NCBI GenBank assembly: GCA_021851785.1
Contig: JAJZBV010000011.1
Span: forward strand, 1 to 64,000
Length of the DNA stretch: 64,000 nucleotides
Reading direction: 5' to 3'
Origin: Pseudomonadota bacterium
GTDB lineage: Bacteria; Pseudomonadota; Alphaproteobacteria; Acetobacterales; Acetobacteraceae
The notes beneath the pieces are model-generated. The model was not told the origin of the DNA. It was given only the letters and a program-made list of their open reading frames with translations, and did no database searches. The position numbers were made by a program, and so were the translations under genes. This document shows, in pieces, positions 55,703 through 64,000 of this stretch; the stretch's first letter is position 1, and every line of letters begins with the position of its first letter.

Positions 55703-56962
55703 ATGCCGCGCCTGCAACCGCCGCGCGGCACCCATGACCTGATCGGCGACGAACAGCGCCGGCACCGTCTCGTCACTGATACCGCGCGCGCGATCGCCGG
55801 ACGCTACGGGTTCGAGGAATGGGCGACGCCGATTTTCGAGGATACCGCGGTCTTCGCCCGCACCCTCGGCGAGACCTCCGATGTCGTCACCAAGGAGATG
55901 TACACCTTCGCCGATCGCGGCGGCGACTCGCTCACGCTCCGCCCGGAGGGAACGGCCGGGGTGTGCCGGGCGCTGGTCTCCAATGGGTTGACCCAGACCC
56001 TGCCGCAGCGCGTGTTCTATGCCGGGCCGATGTTCCGCTATGAGCGGCCGCAAAAGGGGCGGTTTCGCCAGTTTCACCAGATCGGCGTGGAATTACTCGG
56101 GCCTCACAATCCGGTTGCCGATGCCGAGGTGATCGCCTGCGGCCATCACATTCTGCGCGCCCTCGGCATCGCCGAGGGGGTGCGGTTGGAGATCAACACA
56201 CTCGGCGATGACGAAAGCCGGGCGCGCTATCGCGAGGCGCTGGTTGCGTATTTCGGGAAATTTGTCGGCGATCTCTCGGCCGAGAGCCAAATGCGGCTGG
56301 AAAAAAACCCGCTGCGCATCCTCGACAGCAAGGATGCGAAAGACCGCGCGATCATCGCCGATGCGCCACGGATTGGCGATCATCTGAGCGATTTCGCACA
56401 CCAGTTCCATGAAGGGGTCAGAAGAACGCTGGCCGCGGCTCGCGTGCCCTTCGTCGAAAATCCGCGCATCGTGCGCGGCCTCGATTATTACAGCCTGACG
56501 GCGTTCGAATTCATCACCGAGCGGCTCGGCGCGCAGGGCACGGTGATGGCCGGCGGGCATTATGAGGCGCTGGTGAAGGAGATGGGCGGGCCGGAGATCC
56601 CCGGCGTCGGCTTCGCCGCCGGGATCGAACGCCTCGCGATGCTGCTGGCCGCGCCGCCACCGGCCCCGGCGCCGGTTTTCGTCCTCCATGCCGAAGATTC
56701 TCTCGCCGATGATGCGTTCGCCGTCACCCAGACGCTGCGCAACGCCGGGATCGTGACGGAGTTTTATTATTATCCCGCCCTCAAACGGGGTCTGGAGCGC
56801 GCCAATAAGATCGCGGCGCCGGCCGCGATTTTACTGGGCAGCGACGAGGTGGAGAAAAATGCCATCGTCGTGCGCGATCTCCGTCGGCGTGAGCAGACTT
56901 CTCATTTCGCGCCCGCAGATGTCGTCATGCACGTGAAAAAACTGCTCGCAGGCGGCGCTTGA
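55703..56962 (+). CDS. hisS: Histidyl-tRNA synthetase
   Basis: 419 residues, class II. Motif 1 is near P-R-G-T-H-D-L and [10 protein letters not shown]. Motif 2 is [22 protein letters not shown]. The histidine A signature G-L-D-Y-Y is in [10 protein letters not shown], and motif 3 is [11 protein letters not shown]. The anticodon-binding domain closes the protein. It charges tRNA-His. The stop overlaps the prfA TTG start as TTGA. Confidence 0.97.
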   Translation: MPRLQPPRGTHDLIGDEQRRHRLVTDTARAIAGRYGFEEWATPIFEDTAVFARTLGETSDVVTKEMYTFADRGGDSLTLRPEGTAGVCRALVSNGLTQTLPQRVFYAGPMFRYERPQKGRFRQFHQIGVELLGPHNPVADAEVIACGHHILRALGIAEGVRLEINTLGDDESRARYREALVAYFGKFVGDLSAESQMRLEKNPLRILDSKDAKDRAIIADAPRIGDHLSDFAHQFHEGVRRTLAAARVPFVENPRIVRGLDYYSLTAFEFITERLGAQGTVMAGGHYEALVKEMGGPEIPGVGFAAGIERLAMLLAAPPPAPAPVFVLHAEDSLADDAFAVTQTLRNAGIVTEFYYYPALKRGLERANKIAAPAAILLGSDEVEKNAIVVRDLRRREQTSHFAPADVVMHVKKLLAGGA

Positions 56963-58011
56963 CCCTCGACCCGAAACTCGACCGCATCGAGGCGCGGGCC
57001 GACGAGCTGCGCGCGGCGCTGGCCCAGGGGCTCGGGGGCGAGGCATTCGGCCAGGCGTCGAAAGAACTCGCCGAGCTGGCGCCGCTGGTCGCGCGCATCA
57101 ACGATCTCCGCGTCGCCGAGCAGGCGCGCGCCGAGGCCGCGTCGCTGCGCGCCGATCCCGAACTCGCCCCGCTCGCCGAGGCCGAACTCGCCGCCCTCGA
57201 TGCCCGCATTCCGGCGCTCATGCGCGAGATCCAGATCGCGTTGCTGCCGCGCGATGACGCCGACGAGCGCGCCGCCATTCTTGAAATCCGCCCCGCTGCC
57301 GGCGGTGACGAGGCGGCCCTCTTCGCCGCCGAGCTTTTCACCACCTATCAGCGCTATGCCGAAGGGCGTGGCTGGCGCTTCGACATCCTCGACTACGCCG
57401 CGACCGAACTCGGCGGGCTCCGCGAAGGGATCGCCGAGATCACCGGGCGCTCGGTGTTCGCGCGCCTGAAATACGACTCCGGTGTCCATCGCGTCCAGCG
57501 CGTGCCGGCGACCGAGAACCAGGGGCGCATCCATACCTCGACCGTCACCGTCGCCGTTCTTCCCGAGGCCGAGGAGGTCGATGTCGCGATCAACGAGTCC
57601 GATCTCCGCATCGATGTCTATCGTGCCTCCGGCGCCGGCGGCCAGCATGTCAACAAAACCGAAAGCGCGGTCCGCATCACCCATCTGCCCTCGGGCATCG
57701 TGGTCACGATGCAGGACGAGAAGAGCCAGCACAAGAACCGCGCCAAGGCGATGAAGATTTTGCGCGCCCGACTTTACGAACAACAACGCGCGCGCGCGCA
57801 CGCCACCCGCGCCGCCGATCGCCGCGCCCAGGTCGGCACCGGCGACCGCAGCGAGCGCATCCGCACCTATAATTTTCCCCAAGGCCGCGTCACCGACCAC
57901 CGCATCAATCTCACGCTGCACAAGATCGATCGGATCATGGCCGGCGAGTTGGACGACATCATCGACGCGCTCGCCGCCGAGGATCAGGCGGCGCGGCTCG
58001 CGGAGGCGTAG
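56959..58011 (+). CDS. prfA: Peptide chain release factor 1
   Basis: 350 residues starting at a TTG (56959) that overlaps the hisS stop; there is no in-frame ATG before the conserved L-D-R-I-E-A-R. The G-G-Q catalytic motif is at 227-229 ([10 protein letters not shown]). The stop-codon recognition P-A-T is in [10 protein letters not shown], the RF1 form (RF2 has S-P-F). It ends translation at UAA and UAG. prmC (hemK), which methylates the GGQ and often follows prfA, is not next here. Confidence 0.96.
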   Translation: MTLDPKLDRIEARADELRAALAQGLGGEAFGQASKELAELAPLVARINDLRVAEQARAEAASLRADPELAPLAEAELAALDARIPALMREIQIALLPRDDADERAAILEIRPAAGGDEAALFAAELFTTYQRYAEGRGWRFDILDYAATELGGLREGIAEITGRSVFARLKYDSGVHRVQRVPATENQGRIHTSTVTVAVLPEAEEVDVAINESDLRIDVYRASGAGGQHVNKTESAVRITHLPSGIVVTMQDEKSQHKNRAKAMKILRARLYEQQRARAHATRAADRRAQVGTGDRSERIRTYNFPQGRVTDHRINLTLHKIDRIMAGELDDIIDALAAEDQAARLAEA

Positions 58012-58074
58012 ATTTCGTCCCCGCAAGCGGGGTGGGCGCAAGAATAACCGAATAAGGGAGCAGGGAGCGAGGCG

Positions 58075-59631
58075 ATGACGTGGCAACCCGAGCTTGACGA
58101 ATTGCGCCGGCGCGAGGCCCTGGCGCGGGCGCTGGGTGGGGCGGAGAAGGTCGCGCGCCAGCACGAAGCCGGGCGCCTCGATGTGCGCGAGCGGATCGAG
58201 GCCTGTCTCGATCCCGGCAGTTTCCATGAAATCGGCGCCATCGCCGGGCGCGCGAGCTATGACGCGAATAACCAACTCGCCGGCTTCACGCCGTCGAACT
58301 GCGTTTTCGGGCGCGGCACCGTCGCCGGGCGCCCGGTGGTCATCGTCGGCGATGATTTCACCGTGCGCGGCGGCTCGGCGGATGCGACGATCCGCGAAAA
58401 GCCGCAAATGGCCGAGCGCATGGCGATGGAATTCCGCCTGCCGATCATTCGGCTGATCGAGGGATCGGGCGGCGGCGGCTCGGTCAAGACGATCGAGACC
58501 ACGGGGCGCGCCAATCTCCCGGGCGGGGTGAATTCGGCCTATGGATTTTACCTGACGACGGCGAGCCTGGCGGTGGTGCCGGTGGTCGCACTCGGGCTCG
58601 GCTCGGTCGCCGGGCTCGGGGCGGCGCGGCTCGCGGCGAGCCATTATTCGGTGATGACGACGTCTTCCGCCATGTTCGTCGCCGGCCCGCCGGTGGTTGC
58701 GCGTCTGGGGCAGGTTCTGGACAAGGCGGAACTCGGCGGCGCCGACATCCAGACGCGGAGCGGCGCCGTCGATGACGCGGTCGCGACCGAGGCGGAAGCC
58801 TTCGCGCGCGCCCGGCGCTTCCTCTCCTATCTGCCGAACTCGGTGTTCGAGCTGCCGCCGGTGGTCGCGAGCGGAGACGACCCGTCCCGCCGCGATGAGG
58901 CCCTGCTCGGCGCCATTCCGCGCGATCCCCGCCAAGTCTACAAAATGCGCCCGATCATCGAGACGCTTTTCGATCGCGAAAGCGTCTTCGAGATCGGCGC
59001 GCGCTTCGGACGCCCGATCATCACCGGTCTCGCGCGGCTCGACGGGCGGCCGGTCGCGCTGCTCGCGAGCGATCCCTTCCATTACGGCGGCTCGTGGACG
59101 GCGGAGGCGTGCCAGAAAATCATCCGTCTCGTCGATCTCGCCGAGGTTTTTCATCTGCCGGTCGTGCATCTCGTCGATTGCCCCGGATTCATGATCGGGT
59201 TGGAGGCCGAGAAGGCGGCGACGATCCGCCATGGCGTGCGCGCGATGGCGGCGATCAACCAATGCACGGTGCCGTGGTGCAGCGTCATCCTGCGCAATGT
59301 CTTCGGCGTCGCCGGCGCCATTCATCAGCCGGCCGGGCGGCTCGCGCTGCGTTACGCCTGGCCTTCGGCGCGCTGGGGCTCGTTGCCGCTGGAGGGCGGG
59401 ATCGAGGCCGCCTATCGCGCCGATCTCGACGCCGCGCCCGACCGCGAGGCGGCCCTCCGCGAGATCGAGACGCGGCTGAATGCGCTGCGCTCGCCGTTCC
59501 GTACCGCCGAGAATTTCTGGGTCGAGGAGATCATCGACCCGCGCGCGACGCGGCCCTTGCTCTGCGAATTTTCCCGCCTCGCCGGCCCGCTTCTGGCGCC
59601 CGGCGCCGCGCGTTTCGCCATCCGGCCTTAG
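58075..59631 (+). CDS. Acyl-CoA carboxylase, carboxyltransferase subunit
   Basis: 518 residues. It has two crotonase-like halves. The N-terminal half holds V-I-V-G-D-D-F-T-V-R-G-G-S and L-I-E-G-S-G-G-G-G-S-V. The C-terminal half holds A-S-D-P-F-H-Y-G-G-S-W, D-C-P-G-F-M-I-G and G-A-I-H-Q-P. The family includes propionyl-, methylcrotonyl- and geranyl-CoA carboxylase beta subunits, which transfer CO2 from biotin to the acyl-CoA. It is followed after 11 bases by a minimal biotin carrier. No biotin carboxylase subunit is in the window, so the third component must be elsewhere. Confidence 0.9.
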   Translation: MTWQPELDELRRREALARALGGAEKVARQHEAGRLDVRERIEACLDPGSFHEIGAIAGRASYDANNQLAGFTPSNCVFGRGTVAGRPVVIVGDDFTVRGGSADATIREKPQMAERMAMEFRLPIIRLIEGSGGGGSVKTIETTGRANLPGGVNSAYGFYLTTASLAVVPVVALGLGSVAGLGAARLAASHYSVMTTSSAMFVAGPPVVARLGQVLDKAELGGADIQTRSGAVDDAVATEAEAFARARRFLSYLPNSVFELPPVVASGDDPSRRDEALLGAIPRDPRQVYKMRPIIETLFDRESVFEIGARFGRPIITGLARLDGRPVALLASDPFHYGGSWTAEACQKIIRLVDLAEVFHLPVVHLVDCPGFMIGLEAEKAATIRHGVRAMAAINQCTVPWCSVILRNVFGVAGAIHQPAGRLALRYAWPSARWGSLPLEGGIEAAYRADLDAAPDREAALREIETRLNALRSPFRTAENFWVEEIIDPRATRPLLCEFSRLAGPLLAPGAARFAIRP

Positions 59632-59642
59632 GAAGAGCCCTC

Positions 59643-59867
59643 ATGCCCGCCATCAAACTGCTTTCGGAATTGAATGCCACTGTCTGGCGTATCGCCGCCG
59701 CCGAAGGTGACAGGGTCGCTGCCGGTGAGACGTTGTTGCTGCTGGAATCGATGAAAATGGAAATTCCGGTGGCAGCGCCAGCGGCGGGCCGGGTCGCCGC
59801 GATCCTGGTGCGCGAGGCGGATCTGGTGAGCGAGGGCGACGCACTGATGCTGTTCGTTGCGGATTGA
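59643..59867 (+). CDS. Minimal biotin/lipoyl carrier protein (BCCP-like)
   Basis: 74 residues, a stand-alone biotinyl domain. E-S-M-K-M-E-I-P-V is present with the biotinylated Lys at 38. G-D-R-V-A-A-G-E-T-L-L-L-L precedes it and V-S-E-G-D-A-L-M-L-F ends the fold. GGAAGAGCC precedes the ATG at 59643. It lacks the Pro-rich N-terminal arm of AccB and so is a dedicated carrier for the adjacent carboxyltransferase. Such free-standing 70-80 residue carriers occur in some acyl-CoA carboxylases and decarboxylase pumps. Confidence 0.92.
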   Translation: MPAIKLLSELNATVWRIAAAEGDRVAAGETLLLLESMKMEIPVAAPAAGRVAAILVREADLVSEGDALMLFVAD

Positions 59868-60040
59868 GGGGGCTTCACGTCGCGCGATCGAGGGACGCCA
59901 CTTCCTCACGATACGGTGATGGCGCAAGGCGGCAAATCCCACGCTCGCGCGGAAGATATATTGCCAATTTGGCGGTTTGCGTGTCTTGTAAAGAGAATAG
60001 AAGCCGGCCATGGGACCGGCGCGTCAGGGGGAAACGACCA

Positions 60041-61321
60041 ATGACAGATCTTCACAGCGCGCGCTTTGTCGGGGCAAACCGGGTCGGACGCCGCGCGGCC
60101 CTCAGGACGGCCGCCGCGGCCGGGCTCGCGCAACTGGCATCCCCCTTCATTCTGCGCGGCGCCCGCGGCGACACGCCGCTTCGGATCGGCATGATCGACC
60201 CATTGACCGGCGCCTATGCCGCACCGGCCCGCAACGAGGTGATGGGCGCGCAACTGGCGGTTTCGCGCCTCAATGCGGCGGGTGGGGCGTTGGGGCGGCC
60301 GATTGAACTCCTGGTTGAGGATTCGGCGAATGACGTCGGCACCGGGGTGCAAAAGGCGCGCAAGCTGGTCGAGCGCGATCATGTCGATTTCCTGATCGGC
60401 GACGTGAACTCGGCGGTCGCGCAGGCGATCGCGCAGGTGGCGATGGAGAACAAGATTCTCCACGTCGTCTCCGGCGGTCATACCGACACCATCACCGGCA
60501 AGGATTGCAAGTGGAACGTCTATCGCGTCTGCAACACGACGCGCATGGAATCGAACGCCGTCGCCGATATCCTGTTCAAGAAATACGGCAAGAAATGGCA
60601 CTTCATCACGCCGGACTACACCTTCGGCCACACCTTGCAGGCGGCCCTGGAGGTCAATCTCCAGCGTCTCGGCGGCATCGAGACCGGCGCCGAGCTGATC
60701 CCGCTCGGCACCACCGATTTCTCCGCCTATCTGATCAAGGCGCGCGCCGCCAATCCCGATGTGATCATCCTGCTCGTGCAAGGCCAGGACATGGTCAATT
60801 GCCTGAAGCAGATCGTGCAGTTCGGCATCAACAAGGAGGTTCCCATCGCCGGCACGCAGCAGGAATTGGAATCGCTGGAGGGTCTGCCTTCGGAGGCGCG
60901 CATCGGCACCTGGATGTTCGAATGGTACTGGAACCAGCCCGGCGTTCCCCACCTTGCGGAATTCATCGCCGATATCCGCAAGGTCAATAAAGGGCGCGTG
61001 CCGACCGCGCGCCACTGGTTCGGCTTCACCTCGGTGATGACGATGGCGCTGGTCGCGGCGCAGGAGAAAACCACCGATGCGGTGAAACTCGCGCGCGCGC
61101 TCAGCGATTTCGAGCTGCCGCCGGAGGTGAAGCTGCAGCCGAACAAGGTCTATTACCGCGCCGGCGACCATCAGCTCATGCTCTCCGCCTTCATCGGCCA
61201 GGCGCGCGCCGAGGGCAAGGACGACCCGGATGATCTGTTCGCGGTCGATCAGGTCGTCGCCGGCGATGCCGTCGCGCCGCCGGTCGCCGATACCGGCTGC
61301 ACGCTGCACTGGCCGGCGTGA
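60041..61321 (+). CDS. Branched-chain amino acid/amide ABC transporter, substrate-binding protein (Tat-type leader)
   Basis: 426 residues from the ATG at 60041 (GGGGGAAAC upstream). V-G-R-R-A-A-L-R-T-A-A-A-A-G is a twin-arginine-type leader. The mature protein begins L-R-I-G-M-I-D-P-L-T-G-A-Y-A and has A-R-K-L-V-E-R-D-H-V-D-F-L-I-G-D, typical of LivJ/UrtA/amide binders. The 173-base spacer before it contains TTGTAAAG-like promoter material. It leads a four- or five-gene operon with LivHMGF-type components. The ligand is not evident. Confidence 0.9.
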   Translation: MTDLHSARFVGANRVGRRAALRTAAAAGLAQLASPFILRGARGDTPLRIGMIDPLTGAYAAPARNEVMGAQLAVSRLNAAGGALGRPIELLVEDSANDVGTGVQKARKLVERDHVDFLIGDVNSAVAQAIAQVAMENKILHVVSGGHTDTITGKDCKWNVYRVCNTTRMESNAVADILFKKYGKKWHFITPDYTFGHTLQAALEVNLQRLGGIETGAELIPLGTTDFSAYLIKARAANPDVIILLVQGQDMVNCLKQIVQFGINKEVPIAGTQQELESLEGLPSEARIGTWMFEWYWNQPGVPHLAEFIADIRKVNKGRVPTARHWFGFTSVMTMALVAAQEKTTDAVKLARALSDFELPPEVKLQPNKVYYRAGDHQLMLSAFIGQARAEGKDDPDDLFAVDQVVAGDAVAPPVADTGCTLHWPA

Positions 61322-61355
61322 CGCGGGCGGACGGCACAGAACGGGTACGGCGCCG

Positions 61356-62225
61356 ATGCTCCAATTGCTGCTGTTCAATGTCACCAACGGCCTGATCATC
61401 GGCGCTTTCTACGTGCTGATGGCGCTCGGGCTTTCGCTCATTCTCAACCTCTCCGGGGTGATCAATTTCGCGCATGGCGGGTTTCTCGTGCTCGGCGGCT
61501 ATCTCGCCTATACGCTGACGCCGTTTCTCGGCTTCTGGGGCGCGCTGATCGTCGCCCCGCTGCTCACCGCCGCGATCGGCGTGGTCATCGAGCAGACGCT
61601 GATCCGCCGGCTCTATGGCCGTGATCCGCTCTATAGCCTGCTGCTCACCTTCGGCCTCGCGTATATTTTCGAGGATGTCACGCGCTACATCTGGGGCGCG
61701 CAGGGGTTGCCGGTGACGATCCCCGCCTTTCTCGGCCGGCCGGTGAGCCCGACGCTTTTTTTCATCACCTATTATCGCCTGTTCATGGTGGCGGTGGCGG
61801 CGGCGGTGGTGCTGTTTTTGTTTCTGCTGCTGCGCCATAGCCGGGTCGGCGTTCGCATCCGCGCCGGAACCCTCGATCTCGAGACGGTCTCGACACTCGG
61901 CGTCAATGTCGGCCGGTTGCGCACGTTCAATTTCGCGCTCGGCATCTTCCTCGCCGGGCTTTCCGGGGTGCTGGCCGGCGGACAGCTCGGGCTCGACTCG
62001 ACGATGGGCGCCGGGCTCCTGATGCCGAGCTTCATCGCCATCATCATCGGCGGTGTCGGCAGCCTGCCCGGAACCTTGGTCGGCGGCCTGCTGATCGGGG
62101 TCGCCTCCGGCGTCACGGCGGTGTTCTTCCCCTCGGCGAGCGAAGCCGTGATGTATGTTCTGATGGCGCTCGTCCTGCTCGCCCGGCCGCGCGGGTTGAT
62201 GGGCGAGGAAGGGCTGATGACATGA
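61356..62225 (+). CDS. Branched-chain-type ABC transporter permease (LivH family)
   Basis: 289 residues with about eight membrane segments. L-N-L-S-G-V-I-N-F-A-H-G-G-F-L-V-L-G-G-Y is the LivH signature. I-I-I-G-G-V-G-S-L-P-G-T-L-V-G-G-L-L-I-G lies near the end, followed by R-P-R-G-L-M-G. It forms half of the membrane channel. Its TGA overlaps the livM-type start as ATGA. Confidence 0.94.
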   Translation: MLQLLLFNVTNGLIIGAFYVLMALGLSLILNLSGVINFAHGGFLVLGGYLAYTLTPFLGFWGALIVAPLLTAAIGVVIEQTLIRRLYGRDPLYSLLLTFGLAYIFEDVTRYIWGAQGLPVTIPAFLGRPVSPTLFFITYYRLFMVAVAAAVVLFLFLLLRHSRVGVRIRAGTLDLETVSTLGVNVGRLRTFNFALGIFLAGLSGVLAGGQLGLDSTMGAGLLMPSFIAIIIGGVGSLPGTLVGGLLIGVASGVTAVFFPSASEAVMYVLMALVLLARPRGLMGEEGLMT

Positions 62226-63178
62226 GGGAGAGCGGCCGGACGCATCCGGCGGTGCTCGCCGCGATCTGGGTGGTGCTGCTGCTCGCCCCCACTTGGCTCG
62301 GCCTGGTCGGCGGCTACACGGCGCTCGGCGCGCGCGTCCTGGTGCTCGGCCTCGCCGCGATGTCGCTCAACTTCCTGCTCGGCTTCACCGGCGTGCTTTC
62401 CTTTGGCCATGCCGCCTGGTTCGGGCTTGGCGCCTATGGCACCGGCCTCACGCTGAAATTTCTCGCCGCCAGCACGCCGCTGTCGCTGCTAGCGGGGACG
62501 CTGCTCGGCGGCGCGCTCGGCGCGGCACTCGGCGCCCTGATCGCCCATCGGCGGGGAATCTACTTCGCCATGGTGACGATCGCGTTCGGGCAGGTGTTTT
62601 ATTACATCGCCTATCGCTGGAATGCGCTGACCGGCGGCGATGACGGCCTGCGCGGCTTCTCGCGCCAGCCGCTCGCGATCGGGCCGTGGCGGATCGACAT
62701 CGTCGCGAACGGCGTTGCCTTCTACTATTTCGTGCTCGTCTGTTTTGCCGCCGCCGTCGCCATCATGGCGCTGTTGCTCCGTTCGCCCTTCGGCCACACG
62801 CTGGTCGCCATCCGCGAAAACGAGCGGCGGGCGCGGTTTCTCGGCATCCCGGTCGAATTCCATATCTGGCTCGCCTTCGCGCTGTCCTGCGTCTTCATCA
62901 GCTTCGCCGGCGGGCTCTACGCGCTGCTCAACAATTTCGCCGATCCCAACAATCTCCATTACAGCCTCTCCGGCGATCTCGTGATCATGGCGGTGCTGGG
63001 CGGCATGCGGAGCTTCTGGGGGCCGCTGCTCGGGGCCGCTTTGTTCGTCGTGCTGCAGGATTACGTCTCCAGCCTGACCACCAACTGGATGTCCTTTGTC
63101 GGCCTCCTGTTCGTGCTCGTGGTGCTGTTCTTCCCACGCGGGCTGCTCGGCGTTTTGCGCGGGAAGTCGCCGGCGTGA
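62222..63178 (+). CDS. Branched-chain-type ABC transporter permease (LivM family)
   Basis: 318 residues with about ten hydrophobic segments. F-T-G-V-L-S-F-G-H-A-A-W-F-G-L-G-A-Y is the LivM hallmark. I-R-E-N-E-R-R-A-R-F-L-G-I-P is the cytoplasmic coupling loop, and F-P-R-G-L-L-G closes the protein. It partners the preceding LivH-type permease. The stop overlaps the next gene as GTGA. Confidence 0.95.
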   Translation: MRESGRTHPAVLAAIWVVLLLAPTWLGLVGGYTALGARVLVLGLAAMSLNFLLGFTGVLSFGHAAWFGLGAYGTGLTLKFLAASTPLSLLAGTLLGGALGAALGALIAHRRGIYFAMVTIAFGQVFYYIAYRWNALTGGDDGLRGFSRQPLAIGPWRIDIVANGVAFYYFVLVCFAAAVAIMALLLRSPFGHTLVAIRENERRARFLGIPVEFHIWLAFALSCVFISFAGGLYALLNNFADPNNLHYSLSGDLVIMAVLGGMRSFWGPLLGAALFVVLQDYVSSLTTNWMSFVGLLFVLVVLFFPRGLLGVLRGKSPA

Positions 63179-63969
63179 GCCTTCTCGAAGTGCGCGAGGC
63201 GAGCAAGAGTTTCGGCAGCCTTGCCGCGGTGCGCCGTGTCTCGCTCCGCGTCGCGGCGGGTGAATTGCGCGCCGTGATCGGCCCCAACGGCGCCGGCAAG
63301 ACGACGTTCTTCAATCTGATCACCGGCGCGCTCCGCCCGAGCGCGGGCGCGATCCTTTTCGACGGGCGCGATGTCACCGCGGTTCCGGCCTGGCGGCGGG
63401 TGGTGCTCGGCATGGCGCGGACTTTCCAGATCACCGAGATTTTCCCCGAACTCACGCTCGCCGAAAATCTGCGCGTCGCGGTCGAGGCGGCCGCCGGCCT
63501 GCGGCTCCGCCCCTGGATCAGCCGCGCGGCGGCGGCGGCGGTGGGCCGGCAGGTGGAGGACATGCTCGCTCTCGCCGGCCTCGCGGCGAAAGCCGGGCGG
63601 CGTGTCGGCGAATTGTCGCATGGCGATCAGCGCGCCGCCGAGATCGCGATGGCGCTGGCGCTGCGCCCCCGCCTCCTCCTCCTCGACGAGCCGACCGCGG
63701 GGATGGGCGAGCAGGAAACCTATGACGTGGCACAGCTCGTGCGCCGCCTGCATCGCGACCGCAACCTCACCATCGTGCTGATCGAGCACGACATGCGCGT
63801 CGTCTTCCATCTCGCCGATCGCATCGCCGTGCTCGACCAGGGCGCCCTGATCGCCGACGGCACGCCCGAGGAGATCGCCGCCGACAAAACGGTGCAGGCG
63901 GCCTATCTCGGTCAAGTCGCCGAAGGAGGGGCGGCCGAAGCAGGGGCGGCCGAAGCGGGGGCGGCATGA
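63175..63969 (+). CDS. Branched-chain-type ABC transporter ATP-binding protein (LivG family)
   Basis: 264 residues from a GTG at 63175 that overlaps the livM-type stop. Walker A G-P-N-G-A-G-K-T-T lies near residue 38, with A-R-T-F-Q-I-T-E-I-F in the Q-loop. The signature is L-S-H-G-D-Q-R, where the family has L-S-H/Y-G-E/D-Q. Walker B L-L-L-D-E-P-T-A-G-M and the switch His in I-E-H-D-M follow. The last 13 residues are E-A-G-A-A repeats, encoded by 15-base units at 63928-63966, absent from typical LivG. The stop overlaps the livF-type start. Confidence 0.94.
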   Translation: MSLLEVREASKSFGSLAAVRRVSLRVAAGELRAVIGPNGAGKTTFFNLITGALRPSAGAILFDGRDVTAVPAWRRVVLGMARTFQITEIFPELTLAENLRVAVEAAAGLRLRPWISRAAAAAVGRQVEDMLALAGLAAKAGRRVGELSHGDQRAAEIAMALALRPRLLLLDEPTAGMGEQETYDVAQLVRRLHRDRNLTIVLIEHDMRVVFHLADRIAVLDQGALIADGTPEEIAADKTVQAAYLGQVAEGGAAEAGAAEAGAA

Positions 63970-64000
63970 CCGAGGCGCTCACCGTCCAGGGCCTGCACAC
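63966..64000 (+). CDS. Branched-chain-type ABC transporter ATP-binding protein (LivF family), N-terminal fragment
   Basis: The window ends 35 bases into this frame, after M-T-E-A-L-T-V-Q-G-L-H. The start overlaps the preceding stop as ATGA. The assignment rests on operon order (SBP-H-M-G-F) and on the L-T-V-Q-G-L-H opening common to ABC ATPases; no motif is reached. Confidence 0.6.
   Translation, partial: MTEALTVQGLH

Noticed and set aside
58020-58033. CCCCGC/GCGGGG hairpin after prfA as an intrinsic terminator
   Set aside because: The loop is two bases and no T run follows.
56902-59325. Minus-strand open frame of 807 codons
   Set aside because: Antisense to prfA and the carboxyltransferase, both of which are certain.

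Overview
This is GC-rich, densely packed bacterial chromosome. The gene content fits an alphaproteobacterium of the Rhodospirillales, most likely Acetobacteraceae or a close relative. Evidence for this placement is the UbiG and UbiTUV ubiquinone routes, a PQQ alcohol dehydrogenase with AcoR/sigma-54 control, a CobW-WD40 gene pair, the lysC..ptsP..ispG-hisS-prfA neighbourhood, and a tRNA-Arg(CCU) gene split by a group I intron. The placement is inferred from gene content and codon use only. No phage, integrase, transposase or CRISPR array was seen.

Layout. 1-4.6 kb: the 3' end of gpsA, a WD40 gene of atypical composition coupled to a decayed hlyD remnant, an aldolase/Fe-alcohol dehydrogenase pair and a Pcm-like methyltransferase. 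4.7-7.9 kb: tRNA-Cys, then an FNR-type box in front of a host-attachment-type gene, hsp20, an unknown gene and cobG. 7.9-13.3 kb: a minus-strand operon ubiT-ubiU-ubiV plus a RidA/chorismatase-like gene for O2-independent ubiquinone synthesis. It diverges across a perfect FNR box from two 2OG-Fe(II) oxygenase genes. 13.3-17.6 kb: intron-containing tRNA-Arg, kup, yggS, a thiE-like gene and a DUF3576 lipoprotein. 17.7-22.9 kb: a solute-binding protein with a fused DoxDA thiosulfate:quinone oxidoreductase, then cobW and a WD40 gene flanked by an inverted repeat, then an aldo/keto reductase. 22.9-25.8 kb: a deacetylase pseudogene, an amidohydrolase and a TauD-type dioxygenase.

25.8-33.4 kb is an alcohol-oxidation locus. 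A consensus sigma-54 promoter reads into aldehyde dehydrogenase, DUF779, a PQQ alcohol dehydrogenase with the lanthanide-type Asp-X-Asp, and an XoxJ-like binding protein fused to cytochrome c. The AcoR-type activator is divergent. 33.4-42.5 kb carries a DODA-like dioxygenase, an ABC-2 exporter, a histidine phosphatase, a SYLF protein, YcgN, a DapA-family lyase, Ppx/GppA, RlmE and GuaB. 42.5-48.5 kb has an MHS transporter facing an adc-bdhA-permease-lipoprotein operon, then ubiG. 48.5-58 kb holds lysC, a nitronate monooxygenase-like gene, ptsP, a RodZ-like gene, ispG, hisS and prfA. 58-64 kb has a carboxyltransferase with a 74-residue biotin carrier, then a branched-chain-type ABC operon that runs off the end.

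The strongest candidate for something new is the FNR-boxed ubiTUV locus with its chorismatase-like fourth gene and divergent oxygenase pair. Also notable are the intron in tRNA-Arg, the near-identical inverted repeat around cobW-WD40, the sigma-54/lanthanide-type alcohol module, the possible ketone-body permease, and a recurrent pattern of 12-24 bp tandem duplications at gene ends.
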